Numbered from the stretch's first letter, positions 24,801 to 38,486 are shown. The stretch: DNA of 64,000 nt from Neodontobutis hainanensis (GCA_024349245.1 JALDNG010000949.1:1-64000), one strand, 5' to 3'. The notes: generated by a model not told the origin, from the sequence alone. Numbers and translations: made by a program.

Positions 24801-27180
24801 ACAGACAGACCAGAAGAGGCAGAGGCCACAGATAGACCAGAGGAGGCAGAGGAGGCAGAGAGACCAGAGGAGGCAGGGGAGACAGAGAGACCAGAGGAGG
24901 CAGAGGCCACAGAGAGACTAGAGGATGCAGAGGAGGCAGAGAGACCAGAAAAGGCAGATGCCAGTAAGAGACCAGAGGAAGCAGCGGCCACAGAGAGACC
25001 AGAGAAGACAAAGGCCACAGAGAGACAAGAGGAGGCAGAGTCCACAGAGAGACCAGAGGAGGCAGAGAGACCGAGAGACCAGAGGCCACAGAGAGATCCA
25101 GAGAAGGCAGAGGCCAAAGACTGACCAGAGGAGGCAGAGGACATAGAGAGACCAGAGGAGGCAGAGGACACGAATAGACCAGAAGAGGCAGAGGCAACAG
25201 AGAGAGCAGAGGAGCCAGAGGCCACAGAGAGAGCAGAGGAGGCAGAGGAGACAGAGATACCAGAGGAAGCAGAGGCCACAGAAAGATCAGAGGAGGCAAA
25301 GGAGGCAGAGAGACCAGAGGAGGCAGAGGAGACAGAGAGACCAGAGGAGGCAGAGGCCACATAGAGACGAGAGGAAGTAGAGGAGGCAGAGAGAACAGAG
25401 GAAGCAGAGGCGACAGAAAGACCAGATGAGGCAAAGCAGGCAGAGAGACCAGAAAAGGCAGATGCCAGTAAGAGACCAGAGGAGGCAGCGGCCACAGAGA
25501 GACCAGAGAAGGCAGAGGCCACAGAGAGACCAGAGGAGGCAGAGGCCAGAGAGAGAGAGAGGAGGCAGAGAGACAGAGAGACCAGAGGCCACAGAGAGAT
25601 CCAGAGAAGACAGAGGCCACAGAGAGACCAGAGGAGGAAGAGGACACAGAGAGACTAAAGGAGTCAGAGGACACGAAGAGACCAGAGGAGGTAGAGGCAA
25701 CAGAGAGACCAGAGGAGGCAGAGAAGGCAGAGAATCTAGAGGAGACAGAGGCCATAGAGAGACCAGAGGAGGCAGAGGCAACAGAGAGACCAGAGGAGAT
25801 AGAGGAGACAGAGAGAGCAGAGGAGCCAGAGGAGACAGAGAGAGCAGAGGATGCAGACGAGACAGAGATACCAGAGAAGGCAGATGCCACAGAGAGACCA
25901 GAGGAGGCAAAGAGACAAGAGAAGGCAGAGGCCACAAAGTGATCAGAGGAGGCAGAGGCCAAAGAGAGACCAGAGGAGGCAGAGAGACTAGAGGAGGTAG
26001 AGGAGGCAGAGAGACCAGAGGAGGCAGAGGCCACAGAGTGACCAGAGGAGGCACAGAGTCCAGTGGAGGCAAAGGCCACAGAGAGACCAGAGGAGGCAGA
26101 GGAGGCCGAGAGACCACAAATGGCAGATGCCATATATAGACCAGAGGAGGCAGCGGCCACAAAGAGACCAGAGGAGGCAGATACCACAGAGAGACCAGAG
26201 GAGGCAGAGAGACAGAGAGACCAGAGGAGGCAGAGAGACCAGAGCAGGCAGAGGCCAAAGAGAGACCAGGGGATGCAGAGGCCACAGAGAGACCAGAGGA
26301 GGAAGAGTTCACAGAGAGACCAGAGGAGGCAGAGGCCACAGAGAGTCCAGTAAAGGCAGAGGCCACAGAGAGACAAGAGGAGGCAGAGAAGGCAGAGGCC
26401 ACAGAGAGACCAGAGGAGGATGAGGCCACAGAGAGACTAGAGGAGGCAGAGAGGCAGAGGCCAGAGAGAGAGCAGAGGAGGCAGAGGCCACAGAGAGACG
26501 AGTGGAGTCAAAGGCCACTGAGAGACCAGTGGAGGCATAGGAGACAGAGAGACCAGAGGAGGCAGAGGCCACAGAGAATCTAGAGGAGGCATAGGCCACA
26601 GAGAGACCAGAGGATTGCAGAGGTCACAGAGAGACCAGTGGAGGTAGAGAGAGCAGAGGAGGCAGAGAAGGCAGAAAGACCAGTGGAGGCAGGGGAGACA
26701 GAGAGAGCAGAGGAGGCAGAGGCCACAGAGAGACGAGAGGAAGCAGAGGAGGCAGAGAGACCAGACGAGGCAGTTAGAGGAGAGGAGGCAGAGGAGACAG
26801 AGAGACCAGAGGAGGCAGGGGCCAGAGAGTGACTAGAGGAGGCAGAGGAGACAAAAAGACCAGAGGAGGCAGAGGCCACAGAGTGACCAGAGGAGGCAGA
26901 GGCAATTGAGAGACCAGTGGAGGCAGAGAGCAGAGGGTGCAGAGGAGGCAGAGAGACCAGAGGAGGCAGAGGCCACAAAAGAGCAGAGGAGGCAGATAGT
27001 CAAGAGGAGGAAGAGGCCACAGAGAGGCCAGAGGAGGTAGTGGCCACAGAGAGACCAGAGGAGGCAGAGGCCACAGAGAGACCAGAGGAGGCAGAGGCCA
27101 CAGAGAGACCAAAGGAGGCAGTTAGAGCAGCGGAGGCAGAGAGACCAGAGGAGGCAGAGGCCACAAAGAGACCAGAGGAG
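21833..27180 (+). repeat. 27-bp minisatellite, block 4
   Basis: Continuation of the same minisatellite to its right end. Segments at about 21,835-22,260 and 22,920-23,340 are near copies of each other. The segment 24,350-24,900 contains two imperfect copies of a block marked GTGGATGCAGAGGAGACAG. The array ends at CCAGAGGAG and joins the 354-bp satellite without spacer. Confidence 0.93.
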
Positions 27181-30100
27181 TGTGGGTTCTAAGCTTGAGT
27201 ATTGCAAACTAACTAAAAGTCCAATTGCATTCAAACCAGATGTGCCTTGTAGGGCCAGGGCCAAGCTACAAGAGGCACTTGAATTTCCTCCATCACCTTC
27301 GGTTCAAAAGTAATGCCAGTTTTGTTTTTATTGCTTTAAAATGCTTTTCAGCTCGAGAGAAGGCCATTTTTGACCTTTTCATACGAAACACCTAAAACCT
27401 TGCCCAAAGGGCCCAGACACAAGCATTTCCACTGTGAACACATGACAGTGCCATTTAGAGCTCCAAAAGACCAGGTTTTGGCCAAATGCAGCTGCTACAT
27501 GGCTCTGCTCAGACACAGGCACAATACACTGGAATGTGGGTTCTAAGCTTGAGTATTGCAAACTAACTAAAAGTCCAATTAGCTGTGCCTTGTAGGCCAG
27601 GGCCAAGCTACAAGAGGCACTTGAATTTCCTCCATCACCTTCGGTTCAAAAGTAATGCCAGTTTTGTTTTTATTGCTTTAAAATGCTTTTCAGCTCGAGA
27701 GAAGGCCATTTTTGACCTTTTCACACCAAACACCTAAAACCTTGCCCAAAGGGCCCAGACACAAGCATTTCCACTGGGAACACATGACAGTGCCATTTAG
27801 AGCTCCAAAAGACCAGGTTTTGGCCAAATGCAGCTGCTACATGGCTCTGCTCAGACACAGGCACAAAACACTGGAATGTGGGTTCTAAGCTTGAGTATTG
27901 CAAACTAACTAAAAGTCCAATTGCATTCAAACCAGCTGTGCCTTGTAGGGCCAGGGCCAAGCTACAAGAGGCACTTGAATTTCCTCCATCACCTTCGGTT
28001 CAAAAGTAATGCCAGTTTTGTTTTTATTGCTTTAAAATGCTTATCAGCTCGAGAGAAGGCCATTTTTGACCTTTTCACACGAAACACCTAAAACCTTGCC
28101 CAAAGGGTCCAGACACAAGCATTTCCACTGGGAACACATGACAGTGCCATTTAGAGCCCCAAAAGACCAGGTTTTGGCCAAATGCAGCTGCTACATGGCT
28201 CTGCTCAGACACAGGCACAATACACTGGAATGTGGGTTCTAAGCTTGAGTATTGCAAACTAACTAAAAGTCCAATTGCATTCAAACCAGCTGTGCCTTGT
28301 AGGGCCAGGGCCAAGCTACAAGAGGCACTTGAATTTCCTCCATCACCTTCGGTTCAAAAGTAATGCCAGTTTTGTTTTTATTGCTTTAAAATGCTTTTCA
28401 GCTCGAGAGAAGGCCATTTTTGACCTTTTGACACGAAACACCTAAAACCTTGCCCAAAGGGCCCAGACACAAGCATTTCCACTGGGAACACATGACAGTG
28501 CCATTTAGAGCCCCAAAAGACCAGGTTTTGGCCAAATGCAGCTGCTACATGGCTCTGCTCAGACACAGGCACAATACACTGGAATGTGGGTTCTAAGCTT
28601 GAGTATTGCAAACTAACTAAAAGTCCAATTGCATTCAAACCAGCTGTGCCTTGTAGGCCAGGGCCAAGCTACAAGAGGCACTTGAATTTCCTCCATCACC
28701 TTCGGTTCAAAAGTAATGCCAGTTTTGTTTTTATTGCTTTAAAATGATTTTCAGCTCGAGAGAAGGCCATTTTGACCTTTTCACACCAAACACCTAAAAC
28801 CTTGCCCAAAGGGCCCAGACACAAGCATTTCCACTGGGAACACATGACAGTGCCATTTAGAGCTCCAAAAGACCAGGTTTTGGCCAAATGCAGCTGCTAC
28901 ATGGCTCTGCTCAGACACAGGCACAATACACTGGAATGTGGGTTCTAAGCTTGAGTATTGCAAACTAACTAAAAGTCCAATTGCATTCAAACCAGCTGTG
29001 CCTTGTAGGGCCAGGGCCAAGCTACAAGAGGCACTTGGAATTTCCTCCATCACCTTCGGTTCAAAAGTAATGCCAGTTTTGTTTTTATTGCTTTAAAATG
29101 CTTTTCAGCTCGAGAGAAGGCCATTTTGACCTTTTCACACGAAACACCTAAAACCTTGCCCAAAGGGCCCAGACACAAGCATTTCCACTGGGAACACATG
29201 ACAGTGCCATTTAGAGCCCCAAAAGACCAGGTTTTGGCCAAATGCAGCTGCTACATGGCTCTGCTCAGACACAGGCACAATACACTGGAATGTGGGTTCT
29301 AAGCTTGAGTATTGCAAACTAACTAAAAGTCCAATTGCATTCAAACCAGCTGTGCCTTGTAGGGCCAGGGCCAAGCTACAAGAGGCACTTGGAATTTCCC
29401 CTCCATCACCTTCGGTTCAAAAGTAATGCCAGTTTTGTTTTTATTGCTTTAAAATGCTTTTCAGCTCGAGAGAAGGCCATTTTTGACCTTTTCACACCAA
29501 ACACCTAAAACCTTGCCCAAAGGGCCCAGACACAAGCATTTCCACTGGGAACACATGACAGTGCCATTTAGAGCCCCAAAAGACCAGGTTTTGGCCAAAT
29601 GCAGCTGCTACATGGCTCTGCTCAGACACAGGCACAATACACTGGAATGTGGGTTCTAAGCTTGAGTATTGCAAACTAACTAAAAGTCCAATTGCATTCA
29701 AACCAGCTGTGCCTTGTAGGGCCAGGGCCAAGCTACAAGAGGCACTTGGAATTTCCTCCATCACCTTCGGTTCAAAAGTAATGCCAGTTTTGTTTTATTT
29801 CTTTAAAATGCTTTTCAGCTCGAGAGAAGGCCATTTTGACCTTTTCACACGAAACACCTAAAACCTTGCCCAAAGGGCCCAGACACAAGCATTTCCACTG
29901 GGAACACATGACAGTGCCATTTAGAGCCCCAAAAGACCAGGTTTTGGCCAAATGCAGCTGCTACATGGCTCTGCTCAGACACAGGCACAATACACTGGAA
30001 TGTGGGTTCTAAGCTTGAGTATTGCAAACTAACTAAAAGTCCAATTGCATTCAAACCAGCTGTGCCTTGTAGGGCCAGGGCCAAGCTACAAGAGGCACTT

Positions 30101-33100
30101 GAATTTCCTCCATCACCTTCGGTTCAAAAGTAATGCCAGTTTTGTTTTTATTGCTTTAAAATGCTTTTCAGCTCGAGAGAAGGCCATTTTTGACCTTTTC
30201 ACACGAAACACCTAAAACCTTGCCCAAAGGGCCCAGACACAAGCATTTCCACTGGGAACACATGACAGTGCCATTTAGAGCCCCAAAAGACCAGGTTTTG
30301 GCCAAATGCAGCTGCTACATGGCTCTGCTCAGACACAGGCACAATACACTGGAATGTGGGTTCTAAGCTTGAGTATTGCAAACTAACTAAAAGTCCAATT
30401 GCATTCAAACCAGCTGTGCCTTGTAGGCCAGGGCCAAGCTACAAGAGGCACTTGAATTTCCTCCATCACCTTCGGTTCAAAAGTAATGCCAGTTTTGTTT
30501 TTATTGCTTTAAAATGCTTTTCAGCTCGAGAGAAGGCCATTTTTGACCTTTTCACACGAAACACCTAAAACCTTGCCCAAAGGGCCCAGACACAAGCATT
30601 TCCACTGGGAACACATGACAGTGCCATTTAGAGCTCCAAAAGACCAGGTTTTGGCCAAATGCAGCTGCTACATGGCTCTGCTCAGACACAGGCACAATAC
30701 ACTGGAATGTGGGTTCTAAGCTTGAGTATTGCAAACTAACTAAAAGTCCAATTGCATTCAAACCAGCTGTGCCTTGTAGGGCCAGGGCCAAGCTACAAGA
30801 GGCACTTGGAATTTCCTCCATCACCTTCGGTTCAAAAGTAATGCCAGTTTTGTTTTTATTGCTTTAAAATGCTTTTCAGCTCGAGAGAAGGCCATTTTGA
30901 CCTTTTCACACGAAACACCTAAAACCTTGCCCAAAGGGCCCATACACAAGCATTTCCACTGGGAACACATGACAGTGCCATTTAGAGCTCCAAAAGACCA
31001 GGTTTTGGCCAAATGCAGCTGCTACATGGCTCTGCTCAGACACAGGCACAATACACTGGAATGTGGGTTCTAAGCTTGAGTATTGCAAACTAACTAAAAG
31101 TCCAATTGCATTCAAACCAGCTGTGCCTTGTAGGGCCAGGGCCAAGCTACAAGAGGCACTTGGAATTTCCCCTCCATCACCTTCGGTTCAAAAGTAATGC
31201 CAGTTTTGTTTTTATTGCTTTAAAATGCTTTTCAGCTCGAGAGAAGGCCATTTTTGACCTTTTCACACGAAACACCTAAAACCTTGCCCAAAGGGCCCAG
31301 ACACAAGCATTTCCACTGGGAACACATGACAGTGCCATTTAGAGCTCCAAAAGACCAGGTTTTGGCCAAATGCAGCTGCTACATGGCTCTGCTCAGACAC
31401 AGGCACAATACACTGGAATGTGGGTTCTAAGCTTGAGTATTGCAAACTAACTAAAAGTCCAATTGCATTCAAACCAGCTGTGCCTTGTAGGGCCAGGGCC
31501 AAGCTACAAGAGGCACTTGGAATTTCCCCTCCATCACCTTCGGTTCAAAAGTAATGCCAGTTTTGTTTTTATTGCTTTAAAATGCTTTTCAGCTCAAGAG
31601 AAGGCCATTTTTGACCTTTTCACACGAAACACCTAAAACCTTGCCCAAAGGGCCCAGACACAAGCATTTCCACTGGGAACACATGACAGTGCCATTTAGA
31701 GTTTAAAAAGACCAGGTTTTGGCCAAATGCAGCTGCTACATGGCTCTGCTCAGACACAGGCACAATACACTGGAATGTGGGTTCTAAGCTTGAGTATTGC
31801 AAACTAACTAAAAGTCCAATTGCATTCAAACCAGCTGTGCCTTGTAGTGCCAGGGCCAAGCTACAAGAGGCACTTGGATTTTCCTCCATCACCTTCGGTT
31901 CAAAAGTAATGCCAGTTTTGTTTTTATTGCTTTAAAATGCTTTTCAGCTCGAGAGAAGGCCATTTTTGACCTTTTCACACGAAACACCTAAAACCTTGCC
32001 CAAAGGGCCCAGACACAAGCATTTCCACTGGGAACACATGACAGTGCCATTTAGAGCTCCAAAAGACCAGGTTTTGGCCAAATGCAGCTGCTACATGGCT
32101 CTGCTCAGACACAGGCACAATACACTGGATTGTGGGTTCTAAGCTTGAGTATTGCAAACTAACTAAAAGTCCAATTGCATTCAAACCAGCTGTGCCTTGT
32201 AGGGCCAGGGCCAAGCTACAAGAGGCACTTGGAATTTCCCCTCCATCACCTTCGGTTCAAAAGTAATGCCAGTTTTGTTTTGATTGCTTTAAAATGCTTT
32301 TCAGCTCGAGAGAAGGCCATTTTTGACCTTTTCACACGAAACACCTAAAACCTTGCCCAAAGGGCCCAGACACAGGCATTTCCACTGGGAACACATGACA
32401 GTGTCATTTAGAGCTCCAAAAGACCAGGTTTTGGCCAAATGCAGCTGCTACATGGCTCTGATCAGACATAGGCACAATACACTGGAATGTGGGTTCTAAG
32501 CTTGAGTATTGCAAACTAACTAAAAGTCCAATTGCATTCAAACCAGCTGTGCCTTGTAGGGCCAGGGCCAAGCTACAAGAGGCACTTGGAATTTCCTCCA
32601 TCACCTTCGGTTCAAAAGTAATGCCAGTCTTGTTTTTATTGCTTTAAAATGCTTTTCAGCTCGAGAGAAGGCCATTTTTGACCTTTTCACACGAAACACC
32701 TAAAAACCTTGCCCAAAGGGCCCAGACACAAGCATTTCCACTGGGAACACATGACAGTGCCATTTAGAGCTCCAAAAGACCAGGTTTTGGCCAAATGCAG
32801 CTGCTACATGGCTCTGCTCAGACACAGCCACAATACACTGGAATGTGGGTTCTAAGCTTGAGTATTGCAAACTAACTAAAAGTCCAATTGCATTCAAACC
32901 AGCTGTGCCTTGTAGGGCCAGGGCCAAGCTACAAGAAGCACTTGGAATTTCCCCTCCATCACCTTCGGTTCAAAAGTAATGCCAGTTTTGTTTTTATTGC
33001 TTTAAAATGCTTTTCAGCTCGAGAGAAGGCCATTTTTGACCTTTTCACACGAAACACCTAAAACCTTGCCCAAAGGGCCCAGACACAAGCATTTCCACTG

Positions 33101-35843
33101 GGAACACATGACAGTGCCATTTAGAGCTCCAAAAGACCAGGTTTTGGCCAAATGCAGCTGCTACATGGCTCTGCTCAGACACAGGCACAATACACTGGAA
33201 TGTGGGTTCTAAGCTTGAGTATTGCAAACTAACTAAAAGTCCAATTGCATTCAAACCAGCTGTGCCTTGTAGGGCCAGGGCCAAGCTACAAGAGGCACTT
33301 GGAATTTCCTCCATCACCTTCGTTTCAAAAGTAATGCAAGTTTTGTTTTTATTGCTTTAAAATGCTTTTCAGCTCGAGAGAAGGCCATTTTGACCTTTTC
33401 ACGAAACACCTAAAACCTTGCCCAAAGGGCCCAGACACAAGCATTTCCACTGGGAACACATGACAGTGCCATTTAGAGCTCCAAAAGACCAGGTTTTGGC
33501 CAAATGCAGCTGCTACATGGCTCTGCTCAGACACAGGCACAATACACTGGAATGTGGGTTCTAAGCTTGAGTATTGCAAACTAACTAAAAGTCCAATTGC
33601 ATTCAAACCAGCTGTGCCTTGTAGGGCCAGGGCCAAGCTACAAGAGGCACTTGAATTTCCTCCATCACCTTCGGTTCAAAAGTAATGCCAGTTTTGTTTT
33701 TATTGCTTTAAAATGCTTTTCAGCTCGAGAGAAGGCCATTTTGACCTTTTCACACAAACACCTAAAACCTTGCCCAAAGGGCCCAGACACAAGCATTTCC
33801 ACTGGGAACACATGACAGTGCCATTTAGAGCTCCAAAAGACCAGGTTTTGGCCAAATGCAGCTGCTACATGGCTCTGCTCAGACACAGGCACGATACACT
33901 GGAATGTGGGTTCTAAGCTTGAGTATTGCAAACTAACTAAAAGTCCAATTGCATTCAAAGCAGCTGTGCCTTGTAGGGCCAGGGCCAAGCTACAAGAGGC
34001 ACTTGGAATTTCTCCATCACCTTCGGTTCAAAAGTAATGCCAGTTTTGTTTTTATTGCTTTAAAATGCTTTTCAGCTCGAGAAGGCCATTTTTGACCTTT
34101 TCACGAAACACCTAAAACCTTGCCCAAAGGGCCCAGACACAAGCATTTCCACTGGGAACACATGACAGTGCCATTTAGAGCCCCAAAAGACTAGGTTTTG
34201 GCCAAATGCAGCTGCTACATGGCTCTGCTCAGACACAGGCACAATACACTGGAATGTGGGTTCTAAGCTTGAGTATTGCAAACTAACTAAAAGTCCAATT
34301 GCATTCAAACCAGCTGTGCCTTGTAGGGCCAGGGCCAAGCTACAAGAGGCACTTGGAATTTCCTCCATCACCTTCGGTTCAAAAGTAATGCCAGTTTTGT
34401 TTTTATTGCTTTAAAATGCTTTTCAGCTCGAGAGAAGGCCTTTTTGACCTTTTCACACGAAACACCTAAAACCTTGCCCAAAGGGCCCAGACACAAGCAT
34501 TTCCACTGGGAACACATGACAGTGCCATTTAGAGCTCAAAAGACCAGGTTTTGGCCAAATGCAGCTGCTACATGGCTCTGCTCAGACACAGGCACAATAC
34601 ACTGGAATGTGGGTTCTAAGCTTGAGTATTGCAAACTAACTAAAAGTCCAATTGCATTCAAACCAGCTGTGCCTTGTAGGGCCAGGGCCAAGCTACAAGA
34701 GGCACTTGGAATTTTCCCTCCATTACCTTCGGTTCAAAAGTAATGCCAGTTTTGTTTTTATTGCTTTAAAATGCTTTTCAGCTCGAGAGAAGGCCATTTT
34801 TGACCTTTTCACACGAAACACCTAAAACCTTGTCCAAAGGGCCCAGACACAAGCATTTCCACTGGGAACACATGACAGTGCCATTTAGAGCTCAAAAAGA
34901 CCAGGTTTTGGCCAAATGCAGCTGCTACATGGATCTGCTCAGACACAGGCACAATACACTGGAATGTGGGTTCTAAGCTTGAGTATTGCAAACTAACTAA
35001 AAGTCCAATTGCATTCAAACCAGCTGTGCCTTGTAGGGCCAGGGCCAAGCTACAAGAGGCACTTGGAATTTCCCCTCCATCACCTTCGGTTCAAAAGTAA
35101 TGCCAGTTTTGTTTTTATTGCTTTAAAATGCTTTTCAGCTCGAGAGAAGGCCATTTTTGACCTTTTCACACGAAACACCTAAAACCTTGCCCAAAGGGCC
35201 CAGACACAGGCATTTCCACTGGGAACACATGACAGTGCCATTTAGAGCTCCAAAAGACCAGGTTTTGGCCAAATGCAGCTGCTACATGGCTCTGCTCAGA
35301 CACAGGCACAATACACTGGAATGTGGGTTCTAAGCTTGAGTATTGCAAACTAACTAAAAGTCCAATTGCATTCAAACCAGCTGTGCCTTGTAGGGCCAGG
35401 GCCAAGCTACAAGAGGCACTTGGAATTTCCTCCATCACCTTCGGTTCAAAAGTAATGCCAGTTTTGTTTTTATTGCTTTAAAATGCTTTTCAGCTCGAGA
35501 GAAGGCCATTTTGACCTTTTCACACGAAACACCTAAAACCTTGCCCAAAGGGCCCAGACACAAGCATTTCCACTGGGAACACATGACAGTGCCATTTAGA
35601 GCTCCAAAAGACCAGGTTTTGGCCAAATGCAGCTGCTACATGGCTCTGCTCAGACACAGGCACAATACACTGGAATGTGGGTTCTAAGCTTGAGTATTGC
35701 AAACTAACTAAAAGTCCAATTGCATTCAAACCAGCTGTGCCTTGTAGGGCCAGGGCCAAGCTACAAGAGGCACTTGGAATTTCCTCCATCACCTTCGGTT
35801 CAAAAGTAATGCCAGTTTTGTTTTTATTGCTTTAAAATGCTTA
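27181..35843. repeat. 354-bp satellite, 24 full copies plus one partial
   Basis: Tandem array with units starting at TGTGGGTTCTAAGCTTGAG. Unit starts are near 27,181, 27,536, 27,879, 28,232 and so on, with the last near 35,680; the mean period is about 354 bp. Units are about 95 percent alike or better. The second unit (27,536) lacks about 12 bp after CCAATT. Variant sites recur in several copies: GAGCCCCAAAAG or GAGCTCCAAAAG, and TTGAATTTCCTCC, TTGGAATTTCCTCC or TTGGAATTTCCCCTCC. Nearly every copy has a minus-strand open frame of 63-90 codons, which I read as a by-product of homogenisation. The last unit breaks off after TTAAAATGCTT. Confidence 0.97.
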
Positions 35844-35914
35844 TAATTATGTCTCTCAATGCTCATCCATCAGTTTGTCAGTGTGTAACCTTAAAACCTT
35901 TTTTAATTTTGCAG

Positions 35915-36847
35915 CTCCTCGTCTGACGACTCTGGCGAAGAGGACCCCAGGGCAGAGAAGAGACGGCGAGTGGAATGTTCTCGCTGACAGCAAAATGCTC
36001 AAAACTTGACCCAACTGCAGTGAAGATGGCTAAAGTCATAAAGGCAGAAGGATGGATGGCCAATTATGCACATTACATTTACTTTGTGTTTCTGTGTATA
36101 AATCAACTTAAGTAGCAGTGACCCAACTCATTAGTATTTCAATGGACTCTATGTTTGTGTGTATTACAGGCATTGGTTATTTGTTGTTGTTGTATTGAAT
36201 ATTTTTTCTTTCTCTTGCAACGACAAGGATCGTCGCATCATTTCCTTTCCTTTGCAGTGTTTCAAGCCACAGGAGATGTTGTCTAACCACGTGTTGATGT
36301 TCTGCATGAAGAACCAGACTGGTGAGGAGAGGAAAGCAGAGGTGGAGAGAGCCAAAAGTCCATGAAGGCCTGGACCCTTCGAGGCAGAACCTGGGACTAC
36401 AATGCCATGGTCAAGCGGTACCCGATGAGGCATCCAGAAAGGCTCTTCTGGAAGACCTGCGTGAAAGACATTTTTGATCCTGAATGACCCTGAGGCTGCA
36501 CAGGAGGCACAGGCTGAATCCCAGCACTGACCACCAGGCGCTGCAAGTGATTTGTTATCCAGTAGTACTAGTTACTTTTCATTTAATGCAGAGTCATTAA
36601 ATTTAATATTGGAACAATGGCTTATTTGTTTTTTTGTTTTTCATCTAATCATTCTAGGCCTGTTCAGCCGACTCTCCAAGACTGCCAGAGAGTCCTCGGT
36701 ATCAGAGCGGACATGCTGGGCATCCACAGGAAGCTCCAGGACCAGCAGCATTTGGAAGAAGACCAAATGATGATGTTCCGGTACTGCTGCGAAGCCATCT
36801 TTGTCCTGAGGTACTTCCAGCGACCAGAAGCAGTGATGGCATTTAAA
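35915..36847 (+). pseudogene. Degenerate three-exon gene fragment, multicopy fish family
   Basis: Three exon-like pieces with good splice signals. Exon A, 35,915-35,987, follows a T-rich tract and GCAG and encodes an acidic then basic stretch (SSSDDSGEEDP, then EKRRRVECS) before TGA. Exon B starts at 36,258 after TTTCCTTTGCAG and encodes CFKPQEMLSNHV and EERKAEVERAK, then needs at least two frame changes, ending near 36,548. Exon C, 36,658-36,847, is open and encodes LGIRADMLGIHRKL and FRYCCEAIFVLRYFQRP before GTAAGT. The arrangement resembles an abundant uncharacterised teleost family that I suspect is transposon-derived; that is recollection, not a search. The frame breaks suggest a pseudogene. 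Function unknown. Confidence 0.55.
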
Positions 36848-37346
36848 GTAAGTACTTTTACTTTGCAGCGTTTCCTCAGTGTGTATAAGGTGTAGTGAAT
36901 GTAGCAGCGACTCCTTAGTTTCCTTCGCCGCTTGGAGAGGCCGAGTACGGGTCCTGTATATTGCGTGACGAGCTGCGGCTTAAACACATGCTTGTACGGT
37001 TTATTTAATTGACTGCTCAGTTGGCACATGTACACAGTTGTAAAATACTTCAGATTGTGGATGTTTAGCAAACGCTTGCGGTCAACAAATACTACGGCTA
37101 CCCCGCTTCCCTCTCTCCTCCTATACCTGAGTGACAGTGAGTGCCACCTTTGAAACCAAGAGCTGTCACCGCCTACACCCACATGACCCACACCTCACCC
37201 TGGCAACCAGACAAAAGCAATCCGTAGACGAATAACATATACCATTCTGGCTCCTACAGTGAATATCTATTAATTAATAATCAATATGAATCTAAATTAT
37301 GTAAATTAATAAATTAATATTTTGATGTCAAAATATTTTGAGAGAT
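36848..37346. other. Intergenic or intronic DNA, nothing recognised
   Basis: About 500 bp of ordinary AT-rich sequence following the exon C donor. A minus-strand open frame (36,664-37,191) overlaps exon C and has no recognisable domain. No repeat or RNA structure was identified. Confidence 0.5.
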
Positions 37347-38486
37347 GCCGAGATCCCAAACTGGCAAATGGCTTGCCAGTTCACCAGCCACAACCACCAG
37401 AGGGCGCATTTATGGCTTGCCACTTTTAAAAGTGGTTTTCCACTTTTAAAACACCTTTTTTTAAAACACCTTTTTTTAAAACACCTTTTTTGTTTAGCTG
37501 CAAATTGTTGGAAATATGTTATGGTGTATTACTTTAGATCAGTTAAATTATTAAATTATTAGTTTTTACCAGCGAGGAGTTTATAATAATTTTTTAACAG
37601 TCTAAGATATTTAAATCTAAACCTAAGGCACTGGCTTTGTCAAAACGACCAATTCGTCAAGGGATCTGTCTGCAGGACTACAGCCCATACACCATTGATA
37701 CATGGAGTAAATAAAGTCTTTGTCGCCCTCTTTTGGTGAATATAAAGTAGTGTTTGAACCAAGTAGAGCACAATGTGTGTAAATACTATGCCATTTAAAA
37801 GATTTATATTATAAAACTGCATACTTATAAGAATAAACTATAAGAAGCCATTGTATTTAAATATTGTCTTTCAGAAAGTGACCTGACCTCTGATTAAAAC
37901 TGCATCAAAAGGAGGTGGCATTAAAAAGAGACCACAATAGAATCATGTTTTTCACTTCTTTATTTCTCCTAAACACGAATAGCACATTGTATAAAAGCAC
38001 AAATTACTATATTAACACGAAGAACAAATAATTGGTGGTCATTTGCGTTCTAAGTCCAAAAATCACTCTGAGCTCGATTCACTAGTCTGGCTAAGTGGCT
38101 AGGCTAACAGTGATGTACCAAACACATAGATTGTATAGATGAGCACATAATTAACGATTTACGGCTTTGATCATAACAGCTGTCAAAACGCCTTTTCTAT
38201 TTCAATTATGTGTGTGCATTTTTAATAATATAAATAGTCTATTTTTCTCTGACCTGTTGAGTAAAGTCGCATATACATTAGGATACGTGGCCAAAGTCCA
38301 AGCAGCCGCGTTTAACAAAAGTGGCCGGACGGCCGGACTGTTTTCGTAGAGGCTAGAACCATGGCCGTCAGTCATCATAAACCATCAAAGTGGTCTGCCA
38401 CTTTTAAAAGTGGAAAACCATAATTGCGCCCTCTGGTGGTTGTGGCTGGTGAACTGGCAAGCCATCTGCCAGTTTGGAATCTCGGC
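37347..38486. mobile_element. Non-autonomous DNA element with 89-bp inverted ends
   Basis: The left end, 37,347-37,435 (from GCCGAGATCCCAAACTGGCA to CCACTTTTAAAAGTGG), is the reverse complement of the right end, 38,398-38,486, at about 94 percent identity. Outside these ends the match weakens but AATATT occurs on both sides, so the true termini may lie a few bases further out. The interior (about 960 bp) is AT-rich, with three direct copies of a 15-bp AAAACACCTTTTTT unit at 37,447-37,490 and no transposase. The ends include a small palindrome, CCACTTTTAAAAGTGG. Superfamily unknown. Confidence 0.8.

Noticed and set aside
1..27180. A glutamate-rich repeat protein (EAEATERPE repeats) on the plus strand
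   Set aside because: The frame is closed repeatedly, no copy has non-repeat ends, and the other five frames are equally open.
27379..35792. Recurrent 63-90-codon minus-strand frames in the 354-bp satellite
   Set aside because: They recur because the units are near-identical; there is no splice or start context, and several copies break the frame through 1-4-bp indels.
27181..35843. CRISPR-like array
   Set aside because: The whole 354-bp unit is conserved with no variable spacers, and the setting is a eukaryotic genome.
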